Assembly (NCBI GenBank): GCA_902802585.1
Contig: CADCMR010000014.1
Location: 53,249 to 117,248, forward strand
DNA length: 64,000 bases
Source: an uncultured bacterium
GTDB lineage: Bacteria; Verrucomicrobiota; Lentisphaeria; Victivallales; UBA1829
Direction of reading: 5' to 3'
Each line of letters opens with the position of its first letter. The stretch's first letter is position 1. The notes below the pieces were generated by a model. It did not search any database and was not told the DNA's origin. It saw only the letters and a list, made by a program, of their open reading frames with translations. Shown in pieces: positions 37,690-45,658 of this stretch. Made by a program: the position numbers and the translations under genes.

Positions 37690-40158
37690 TTACTTCCAGC
37701 GGAGGATGGTGACGGAGTTCGCCGGGAAGGTGTAGCGGAAGTCGTCTGACTTCACGCTGATCGATTTCTTCTTCGGGCTGACGCGGAGCGGATCCTCAAA
37801 GGTGTTCTCCAGCGCCTGGTCTTCGCCCGCGAGCGTGACTGCCGTGCCCTTCAGCGTGACGGACTTCGTGGCGCCGGTGTCGATCGTGAGCGTGATCGGT
37901 TCGCGGTCGGAGTTGACGAACTTCAGAATGGTCTCGCCGGTCTTCTGGTCGAGTCCGGCGACAGCGGCAAGCGCGGAGTTCTGCTGGATCTTCTGGTCGA
38001 AGACGACCTTGCCGTCGACGCTGCACACCACGTTGGACTTGTTCACGTCGATGCGGATGTCGTACCACTTCCCGGTCTCAATGACGCCGCGGGTACGGTG
38101 CGTCGGGGTGTCGGGATGCTCGATGCCGTGGTCGGTGTTGCCCCAGCCGCCGAGGTTGAGCCAGCTCTTGGTCTCGGCATTCGGCATGGCGAAGCCGATG
38201 AGGAATCCTTCGTTGCCTTCGAGCTTCTGCGCCTTGACGGAGATCGTGTATTCTTCCCATTCGGGCTCGCCGATAATGGCGAGTGTGTCGGTGTCAAGCG
38301 TGGACTGCGTGAGGACGCCGTCCTTCGCGAGCCACTGACCGCGGACGGGGAGGACGCCGTCGAGCCCGTTTTTGAATTCCGGTGCGGCGAGGACCTGGTC
38401 GCCGTGCGTGATCTTCAGGTCCTTGTAGGAGACCTTCGTTTCCCAGGAGCCGAGACCGACGAAGCCCTTGAAGGTGTTCTGGTTCTCGTCCGAAACGGTC
38501 AGGGTCAGGTCATAGTTCCGGTCGGCGCGGTTGTTCGCGAACATGACCTGCGCCCAGTAGGACGGCGTGCCGAAGACGCGGCTCTGGTCGAAGCAGATCG
38601 CGTCCGGGTTCCAGGTCTCCCAGCCGGCGCGGCGGAAGAGCGGCGCGTAGGAGCTCATGATCACGATGTCGCCGTTGCGTTCGAGCCCGGTCATGAACGC
38701 GGCCTCGCCGAGCGCGGCGTTGAGGTTGCCCTTGCCGGATCCGCTGGTCACGGCGTATTCGCCGAAATAGATCTTCGGGCCGTTGCGGTCCTGGTTGTCG
38801 AAGCGCGTGGCATCGCGGCGGAAGGCGGCGGAATCGGAGTACATGTGCGGATCGAGGATGTCGTTCTTGAATCCGGCGGTGGCTTCATTTGCCACGAGGC
38901 GCATCTTCGGGTATTTCTCGAGAATCGCCTTCGCCATGAGTGCATAGCGTTCGGCGTAGGCTGCCCCGCCGTTCTCGTTGCCGATCTCGATGTACTTCAT
39001 GTTAAACGGCTCGGGATGTCCGTTCTTGGCGCGTTCGGCGCCCCATTTCGAGCTGACGGGGCCATTGGCGTATTCGATGGCGTCGAGGGCGTCCTGCACG
39101 AATGGCTGCATCTCGTTCATCGGGACGTTGTACATGGTGTCCCTGCCGTTGCGCGTTTCGTGGCCCATGCCGCAGTTAATGACGAAGAGCGGCTCCGCGC
39201 CGAGGTCTTCGCACATCTGGAGGTATTCATGGTAGCCGAGGCCGTTGCTTGCCTCGTACTGCCAGATGCACCACTGCCCGACGCGCTGTTCGATCGGACC
39301 GACGGAGTTCTTCCAGATCGCGCGGTTTTCGATGCCGCGCCCTTCCACGAAGCAGCCGCCGGGGAAGCGCACGAACGCGGGTTTCATGGCTGCGACCATC
39401 TTCATGAGGTCGGGACGAAGGCCGTTCTTGCGGTTTTTCCAGGTGCGGCGCGGGAAAAGCGAGACCATGTCGAGCCAGTAGGTGGCGGGCTGGGCGTTGC
39501 CAATCACGAGCTGGGCGTGCGCGTCGGTGCGCTGGGCGGTCAGGAGGACCGTGTACTTGCGCCACTGCTTCGACGGTGTGACGCTGGTATGCGCCAGGAC
39601 CTTGCCGTCGCTGCCGACGAGTGAGATATCGAGGCGTTCGCCGCCCTTCTCGGAACGGGCGTACAGCGTGAGGTCATATTCCGCGCTCGCCTCCACAAAG
39701 AGCTGGGCGGGCTGTCCGGCGGCGTTCTCCTGCCACCGGCGATCCGCTCCGCGCGGTCTGCCGCCCTGCGGTCCGCCCACGAATCCGCGGTTCATCACGC
39801 GTCCGCCCGCCTGCGCCACGACTTTCAGCGAGGTCGGGTTGTTCGCATGGATCGCGGAGGTGCGGTCGAGGGCGATGTCGGCTTTTTCGGAGAACCAGGC
39901 GATCGGGTAGGACGTGTTGTCCTCGAACGAACGGTTCTGGATCATTTCGGCGTAGATGCCGCCCTCGCCCGCGCGGTTGATCTCTTCGAAGAAGATGCCG
40001 TAGAGCAGCGGGCTGATCTTTGCGCCCGGATGCGCGGTGTCAATGCGGATCACGCCCGCGGACGGCTTGTCCGGGGCGGCTTCGGCGGAGGAGCACCCCG
40101 CGAGGAGCGCGGCGGCGGTCGAAGCGGCGAGAAGGGAGGCGGAGATGTTTTTCAACAT
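37690..40158 (-). CDS. GH51 alpha-L-arabinofuranosidase lipoprotein with inserted C-terminal domain
   Basis: 822 aa from the ATG ending at 40158; the frame extends 19 codons upstream but AAAGGA and the signal peptide support this start. Lipobox LLAGC. After a binding-like sandwich (about 110-260) comes the GH51 barrel: [12 protein letters not shown], acid/base Glu395 in IGNENGG and nucleophile Glu467 in YFGEYAV. At about residues 540-710 an extra beta-rich domain (VGLGSWETKVSYKDLK, GFAMPNAETKSWLNLGGWGN, VVCSVDGKVVFDQ) interrupts the C-terminal sandwich, resembling a LamG/DUF1080-type fold. Surface-anchored removal of arabinose is likely. Confidence 0.92.
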   Translation of the reverse strand: MLKNISASLLAASTAAALLAGCSSAEAAPDKPSAGVIRIDTAHPGAKISPLLYGIFFEEINRAGEGGIYAEMIQNRSFEDNTSYPIAWFSEKADIALDRTSAIHANNPTSLKVVAQAGGRVMNRGFVGGPQGGRPRGADRRWQENAAGQPAQLFVEASAEYDLTLYARSEKGGERLDISLVGSDGKVLAHTSVTPSKQWRKYTVLLTAQRTDAHAQLVIGNAQPATYWLDMVSLFPRRTWKNRKNGLRPDLMKMVAAMKPAFVRFPGGCFVEGRGIENRAIWKNSVGPIEQRVGQWCIWQYEASNGLGYHEYLQMCEDLGAEPLFVINCGMGHETRNGRDTMYNVPMNEMQPFVQDALDAIEYANGPVSSKWGAERAKNGHPEPFNMKYIEIGNENGGAAYAERYALMAKAILEKYPKMRLVANEATAGFKNDILDPHMYSDSAAFRRDATRFDNQDRNGPKIYFGEYAVTSGSGKGNLNAALGEAAFMTGLERNGDIVIMSSYAPLFRRAGWETWNPDAICFDQSRVFGTPSYWAQVMFANNRADRNYDLTLTVSDENQNTFKGFVGLGSWETKVSYKDLKITHGDQVLAAPEFKNGLDGVLPVRGQWLAKDGVLTQSTLDTDTLAIIGEPEWEEYTISVKAQKLEGNEGFLIGFAMPNAETKSWLNLGGWGNTDHGIEHPDTPTHRTRGVIETGKWYDIRIDVNKSNVVCSVDGKVVFDQKIQQNSALAAVAGLDQKTGETILKFVNSDREPITLTIDTGATKSVTLKGTAVTLAGEDQALENTFEDPLRVSPKKKSISVKSDDFRYTFPANSVTILRWK

Positions 40159-40210
40159 GCGGATATCATCCTTTCGGGTTGAAGTTATGTTTTTTGAATA
40201 TTTTTTAAAT

Positions 40211-40238
40211 AACATAGACTCGAAACAATGAAAGTCAA
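40211..40238 (-). promoter_or_regulatory. Promoter of the GH51 lipoprotein gene
   Basis: On the minus strand TTGACT (40233-40238), 16-base spacer, TATGTT (40211-40216), about 55 bases before the start. Confidence 0.6.
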
Positions 40239-40289
40239 CTGTGCCGGGCTGGAAAAATGCGGAAAAAAGCCGATTTCATCCTAGCATCC

Positions 40290-43200
40290 TTATTCCGGCT
40301 TGCGGAAATCCAGCGTGCAGCTCCATTCGTACCGGTTCGGACGAAGCTGGTATTCGTTATGGACGCTGACCGACCAGCCGTCGTCGCCGCCGACGCCCAT
40401 GTGGAAGCCGTCGAGGATCAGCCAGGTCTTTTTGCCGGGTTTCAGTTCCCAGCTGTGGTCCGCGGCCATCAGGTCCTGCGGAGAGAGGTGCAGTGCGGAG
40501 AAGCGGAACGGCTTGCCGCCGTCTTCCCAAACGCCAAGATGCTGTCCGCCTTTTCCGGTCAGATTCAGCTCCACCACGTCGCCGCGGCTGCCGCATTCGG
40601 ACGGCACGAGATAGTTCTCCAGCATGTCGGAGATACTGTTTTCCCAGCGGCCGATGAGCGAAGCGACGAAACGGTCCGGATAGTTTTCATACGGGCCGCG
40701 TCCGAAATACTTCGCGGTTTCGAAGCCTTCGACCAGCGGGAACATCATACCGACGCGCGCCACGGAACGCAGATCATTCTGACGGAATAACGCGTACTGG
40801 TGGAAGTTCAGGAGGTGCGCCTTCGCGGGATCGACGGTCCAGACAATGACCGATTCCACAGCGCCGCCAATACGGGTTTTTGCGATGACCGTGTACATCC
40901 CGCCGTCTTTTTTCCACTCGAAACTGACCAGCTCGCGTTTCGGGTTGATGATCTTGGGCCAGTCCTTCGCGAACGAGCCGTCATGATCCATCATGCGGTC
41001 GTTGCAGGTGGGGGCACGGTAGAAGATTTCTTCAGCGGGCGCGGCAAGGAGTTCCTTGCCTTCGGGCTTTATGGAAACGAGTTCGCCGGTCTTTTTCGAC
41101 CAGGTCAGGAATCCGATGGTGAGCGTGTCCGCGGTTTCCTTCACGTCGGAATCCGTGATGGTCATCTTTCCGGAACGGGCATCCTGGAGCTTCGAGATCG
41201 CGGCGGGAGCCTGAGCCGGAGCGGAAAGCGCAAACTGCGTACGGGTGATCTCGTGTTTCGGACCATCGCAATAGACGTTCAGGAAACTCCATGCGTCGGA
41301 GGCGGGCGCATCGAACGGGACTTCGACGACTGCGGATTCGAAGCACTGGGTCACCGGGACGTTCAGGACGCCGGATTTGACGATTTTGCCGTTCGCGGTC
41401 TCTTCCCAGCGGAATTTCAGGTCGGCGGTCGAGGCGTTGTTGCGCTCATTGATGACCGTCAGCTTCTTTCCTTCGAGCTTGAAGCGGATCGGAGCCTGGC
41501 AGACGCGGACTTCCTGCGCGCCGGGATGCGGCGTGACGGATGCGTCCACGATGCCGTTCAGGACCTGGGTGCGGTTCTGTCCGTTGGCCTGGTAATCGTA
41601 GTTTTCGCCGAAGTCGTTGCCGTAGCCGTAGTTGACCTCGCCGGTCTTAGCGATCACGTTCAGGAGCGCCTTGTCCGCCCAGTCCCAGAGGAATCCGCCG
41701 TGGTATCCGCGGTTCTCATTTACGAGATCCCAGTACTGGAAGATGTTTCCGGTTGAGTTGCCCTTCGCATAGGCGTATTCGCACAGGATGATCGGGCGGT
41801 TGTCGTTCCGGCCGTTCATCATGGAGCGGATGCGGTCGGGACGCGTGTACATGGGGCACAGGATGTCGCTGATGATCGGTCCGGGGTTGCCGCTTTCATA
41901 CTGCACGGGACGGGTCGGATCGGTGAAGCGGATCCAGTTCGCCATGGCGGCCTGGTTCGCGCCGGAACCGGATTCGTTGCCGAGCGACCAGAACCCGATG
42001 CACGGGGTGTTGCGGTCGCGGAGCACCATGCGTTCGGCGCGTTCGAGGTAAACCGGTGCCCAGGCGGGATCTTTCGAAAGCTGCGCGCCCATGCCGTGCG
42101 TCTCGATGTTGGTCTCGTCGACGACCAGCAGGCCGTATTCGTTGCAGAGTTCGTACCAGCGGTTGTTGTTCGGATAGTGGCTGGTGCGGACAGCGTTGAA
42201 GTTGAGCTTCTTCATCGTCTCGATGTCGAGGCGCATATCCTCCTCTGTCACGGCGAACGCGTGTTTCGCGCTGATGTCGTGACGGTCCACGCCGCGCACG
42301 ATGAGGCGCTGGCCGTTCAGCAGGACATCCCTGCCGCGGATTTCGATCTGACGGAATCCAACCGGCACATACTGCACTTCCAGCGTCTTGCCGGAATCAT
42401 CCACGAGGTGCAGGAAGAGTTTGTAGAGATACGGGGAATCCGGGGACCACTGTTCGGGAGCGGCCACACGCATGGAAATGATCGCGGCGCCGCGTTCCGA
42501 CCGCTGGCCGAACATGCCGGACTGGCCGCTGAAGCGTTCCGTACGGCTTTCGGCGACAAGCTTGCCGTCTGCATCCAGCAGACGCGCCTTCACGCGAACG
42601 CCGGGATACGATGACATCGGAAGATCCCCGATGGGCTGACGCGGCAGCGCGCGTGTTTCCACATACGCCATGACCTCCAGATTCGCGTCGGATTTTTCAT
42701 GACGCTGGTTCTTCGCCTGATCCGTGAACGTGGTCCTGACCGACCAGTCGCGCAGATGCACCGGAGACAGCGCCATCAGGCGGACGTCGCGGTAGATGCC
42801 GCTCATGCGCCAGACGTCCTGGCATTCCAGGAAAGTTCCGGTCGAGAAACGGTACACCTTCACGGCGATGGTGTTCTTGCCGGGCTTCAGCAGCTTCGTG
42901 ATCGCGAATTCGGACGGCAGACGGCTGTCTTCCGCATAGCCCGCGTACTGCCCGTTTACCCAGAAATCGTATGCGCTGTCCACGCCGTCGAACACGATGC
43001 GGACGTCACGTTCCAACCAGTCCGCCGGGACATCGAACGTGCGGCGGTAGCATCCGGTCGGATTCGCGGTCGGCAGCAGCGGCGGATTCGCTTCTTTCTG
43101 GAACAAATAAATATTGTTGATGTAAACACCGCGATCGGGGACACGCATGTCGCTCTGCCAGTTCGAGGGAACCGTCATATCCAGCCAGGAGGAATCGGCA

Positions 43201-43505
43201 AAATCGGGACGGATGACGTCGTCCGGCACATCGTCCGGCTTGCCGTACAGCTGAAATTTCCATTTCCCGTTCAGATTGAGCGTGTACTTCGACGGCGTCT
43301 TCCGGTATGCCGCGGCGGATGCTTCGTCGAAGAATGTCCCGTAGATCGGGGCATGGCTGAGCTCGCGGTTGACTCCGGTGGTCCGCAGGTCGGCGAAATG
43401 ATGGGGATGTGCCGATATGGGATCCTGTGTTTCCGCGCAGTACGCGGATCCGGCGGTCGCGCACGCGATGGCGAACGCGAAAAGTGTGAGAGGTGCGTGT
43501 TTCAT
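40290..43505 (-). CDS. Secreted GH2 beta-galactosidase
   Basis: 1071 aa with a signal peptide (cleavage near AYCAE). Order of domains is that of LacZ/EbgA: sugar-binding sandwich (GKWKFQLYGKPDD, VPSNWQ), Ig-like domain, TIM barrel with LNFNAVRTSHYPNN, acid/base Glu511 in WSLGNESGSG and nucleophile Glu576 in ILCEYAYAKGNS, then the beta-sandwich and the Bgal_small_N domain (NFHQYALFRQNDLRSVARVG, YFGRGPYENYPDR). It removes non-reducing beta-galactosyl units; export suggests a polymer or glycan substrate such as arabinogalactan rather than lactose. It has its own promoter. Confidence 0.95.
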   Translation of the reverse strand: MKHAPLTLFAFAIACATAGSAYCAETQDPISAHPHHFADLRTTGVNRELSHAPIYGTFFDEASAAAYRKTPSKYTLNLNGKWKFQLYGKPDDVPDDVIRPDFADSSWLDMTVPSNWQSDMRVPDRGVYINNIYLFQKEANPPLLPTANPTGCYRRTFDVPADWLERDVRIVFDGVDSAYDFWVNGQYAGYAEDSRLPSEFAITKLLKPGKNTIAVKVYRFSTGTFLECQDVWRMSGIYRDVRLMALSPVHLRDWSVRTTFTDQAKNQRHEKSDANLEVMAYVETRALPRQPIGDLPMSSYPGVRVKARLLDADGKLVAESRTERFSGQSGMFGQRSERGAAIISMRVAAPEQWSPDSPYLYKLFLHLVDDSGKTLEVQYVPVGFRQIEIRGRDVLLNGQRLIVRGVDRHDISAKHAFAVTEEDMRLDIETMKKLNFNAVRTSHYPNNNRWYELCNEYGLLVVDETNIETHGMGAQLSKDPAWAPVYLERAERMVLRDRNTPCIGFWSLGNESGSGANQAAMANWIRFTDPTRPVQYESGNPGPIISDILCPMYTRPDRIRSMMNGRNDNRPIILCEYAYAKGNSTGNIFQYWDLVNENRGYHGGFLWDWADKALLNVIAKTGEVNYGYGNDFGENYDYQANGQNRTQVLNGIVDASVTPHPGAQEVRVCQAPIRFKLEGKKLTVINERNNASTADLKFRWEETANGKIVKSGVLNVPVTQCFESAVVEVPFDAPASDAWSFLNVYCDGPKHEITRTQFALSAPAQAPAAISKLQDARSGKMTITDSDVKETADTLTIGFLTWSKKTGELVSIKPEGKELLAAPAEEIFYRAPTCNDRMMDHDGSFAKDWPKIINPKRELVSFEWKKDGGMYTVIAKTRIGGAVESVIVWTVDPAKAHLLNFHQYALFRQNDLRSVARVGMMFPLVEGFETAKYFGRGPYENYPDRFVASLIGRWENSISDMLENYLVPSECGSRGDVVELNLTGKGGQHLGVWEDGGKPFRFSALHLSPQDLMAADHSWELKPGKKTWLILDGFHMGVGGDDGWSVSVHNEYQLRPNRYEWSCTLDFRKPE

Positions 43506-43639
43506 GTCTGATCTTTCTCTGGGGTTAGTGTATAATGAACGTTAAAGAATAAGTTAAAAGTTGGACAGCTTCCGTTTTGCGGTTCTTTCCGGTTTTGATT
43601 TTGAACGGAACGGCTGAGCGAATAGCCGCATTCTGCAAA

Positions 43640-43668
43640 AATATATCCTCATCTTCTCCAAAAGTCAA
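43640..43668 (-). promoter_or_regulatory. Promoter of the GH2 beta-galactosidase gene
   Basis: On the minus strand TTGACT (43663-43668), 17-base spacer, TATATT (43640-43645). The leader to the start codon is about 130 bases. Confidence 0.6.
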
Positions 43669-43765
43669 ACACTCTCGTGAGGAAATGCGAAAATAACGTA
43701 AAAATAACGTTTTGGCACAGGAATACAGCTCCCCGTGTGATCCGACGCGGACCGGAAAGCTTTCA

Positions 43766-45598
43766 TCACGTCGAGGAAAACAGCGCCACGAGCTTGTCGT
43801 AAGTCAGCGGCTTGAGGAGGGTTCCGGAGAAGAGTCTGGTCCGGTCGTCGCGGTTGAACTCCGTGTCGGCGGTCAGCGCATAGACGGGAAGACCGTTGAA
43901 CCGGGAATCGGCACGGAGCTTCTCAATGAACTCAATGCCGTTCATGTTCGGCATCCAGAGGTCGGAAAAGACGAAATCGTGCGGACGCCCCTCTTTCAAG
44001 GCGGAATCAAGTTTCGCGAGCGCCTCCCCGCCGTCGCACGCCTGGTCGATCAAGCCGACGCCCGCTTTTTTCAGAAAGGCGGTCAGAATGGAGCGATTGA
44101 CCTGGGAATCGTCGACGACCAGCACATGTTCCGGGTGTCTCTTCGGCGCGGCGAACGGTTTCGGCACGGCGGCGGTTTTAGTCTTTTCCCCGGAGACCTT
44201 GACGCCGGGGATGTGCGCCTTGAACGTCGACCCCTTTCCGAGTTCGCTCTTGATGCTGAGTTCTCCGCCCATCGCCTCGATCAGGCTTCTGCAGATGGAG
44301 AGACCCAAGCCCGTCCCAGTAGCCCTGTCCGGCGCATGGCTGGGGTCATGGACCTGGACGAACGGGTCGAGGATATGCGCCAGCATGTCGGCGGGAATGC
44401 CGCAGCCGGTATCGGAAACGGAAAACTCGAGGTTCGTGTCCGTGTAGGACGCGGCAACCGTGATGGAGCCCCGTTCCGTGAACTTGACCGCGTTCCCGAT
44501 CAGGTTGAAGAGGATCTGGCGGACGCGGTGTTCATCCAGAAGAAGCTCCGGCACGTCCGCCGTCCGGTTGACGAGCTCGACTCCCTTCCCGGCGGCGACC
44601 AGCCGGAAGGATGCGAACACGTTGTCCGCCAACCGGGACAGGAGCACGGGCTCGGGGTGGAGCGTCATCTTTCCCGAGTCGAGTTTCGCGAGGTCGAGGA
44701 CGTCGTTCACAAGCTCCAGAAGCGTCGTGCCGCTTTCGCGGATGGACTCAAGGGCTTCGTCCATCTCGGCCGGACTCTTGATCCCGTTCTGAAGAAGTTC
44801 GGCATAGCCGAGAATCGCATTGAGCGGCGTGCGGATGTCGTGGCTCACGATGCTGAAGAACATGCTCCGCGCCTTCTCCGCCCTGCGCGCCCGTTCCAGC
44901 GCGTTCTCAAGCTCGGTCATCTGCCGCGCCGCCTGATCGTCCTGGATGACGAAGGTATGGAAGAAGCAGTTGCAGACGAGGCAGCTTAGCGAGGTGAACG
45001 GCGTGAGCGGCCAGATGACCTGGAGAAGATTTGCCACCGCTATCGTGACGGAGAACAGCAGCACCATCATGTTCCGCCTGCGGACGGCGGGATCCCGGGA
45101 TTTGACGGCTTTCGCGAACACGGCGCCCGCGATCAGAAGGATGAATGCGATCAGCAGCGTGAAGGACAGGTAGCGCTTGTCCCCGAAAAGATACGTTCCG
45201 TTCTCATCGAACGAGAAAAAGCAGCCGTTGAAGCAATTGAGCGTCAGCATCACGACGTTGAAGGCAAGGAGCGCATACCCGGACCAGGTGAGAATCCGTG
45301 ACGTCAGCTTGTCGAAGACGAGATAGATGATGACGAAACGGCACCACATGAAAACGAACACGGGAAGGGAAAAGAAGAAGAATATGGTGTCGAGGTACAG
45401 GAGCCGCGTCCAGCCAAGCCCCGCAAGGACTCCCCACGCCCCGTCCGCCACATAATAGAACAGGATGCCGTACAGGAATCCGCGGTAGCGACGCCCGCGC
45501 TCGGTGACGATCCCGCGCCCGATGAGGGGGTTGAAATTGACGATTAAATGAATCGCGATTGCGACGAGGGAGAATATGGAATAGGAGTAGCCCTGCAT
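43766..45598 (-). CDS. Hybrid histidine kinase with seven-helix membrane N-terminus
   Basis: 610 aa. About seven hydrophobic segments occupy residues 4-218, with no large periplasmic domain. A short coiled coil leads to the HisKA H-box FFSIVSHDIRTPLNAI (His253). The HATPase domain has NLIGNAVKFTE, DTGCGIP and GTGLGLSICR. The C-terminal receiver has VLVVDDSQVN, phospho-acceptor Asp546 in FSDLWMPNMNG and the conserved Lys in GTLLKPL. There is no HPt or output domain, so a separate phosphotransfer partner is expected. It starts 60 bases after the next kinase's stop on the same strand. Confidence 0.94.
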   Translation of the reverse strand: MQGYSYSIFSLVAIAIHLIVNFNPLIGRGIVTERGRRYRGFLYGILFYYVADGAWGVLAGLGWTRLLYLDTIFFFFSLPVFVFMWCRFVIIYLVFDKLTSRILTWSGYALLAFNVVMLTLNCFNGCFFSFDENGTYLFGDKRYLSFTLLIAFILLIAGAVFAKAVKSRDPAVRRRNMMVLLFSVTIAVANLLQVIWPLTPFTSLSCLVCNCFFHTFVIQDDQAARQMTELENALERARRAEKARSMFFSIVSHDIRTPLNAILGYAELLQNGIKSPAEMDEALESIRESGTTLLELVNDVLDLAKLDSGKMTLHPEPVLLSRLADNVFASFRLVAAGKGVELVNRTADVPELLLDEHRVRQILFNLIGNAVKFTERGSITVAASYTDTNLEFSVSDTGCGIPADMLAHILDPFVQVHDPSHAPDRATGTGLGLSICRSLIEAMGGELSIKSELGKGSTFKAHIPGVKVSGEKTKTAAVPKPFAAPKRHPEHVLVVDDSQVNRSILTAFLKKAGVGLIDQACDGGEALAKLDSALKEGRPHDFVFSDLWMPNMNGIEFIEKLRADSRFNGLPVYALTADTEFNRDDRTRLFSGTLLKPLTYDKLVALFSST

Positions 45599-45623
45599 AA
45601 TGTCAACCTTGCTGAATCCGACC

Positions 45624-45654
45624 TTGTTTCACGTTAGCGTGCCCGCTGAAACAA
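45624..45654. other. Hairpin between the two hybrid kinase genes
   Basis: TTGTTTCA (45624-45631) pairs with TGAAACAA (45647-45654), with a further AGCG/CGCT inside. No T run follows on the minus strand, so it may be an RNA-processing or attenuating element rather than a terminator. Confidence 0.5.
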
Positions 45655-45658
45655 CCCT

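Noticed and set aside
45624..45654. Terminator between the two hybrid kinases
   Set aside because: Good stem but no T run on the coding strand, so kept only as an unexplained hairpin.
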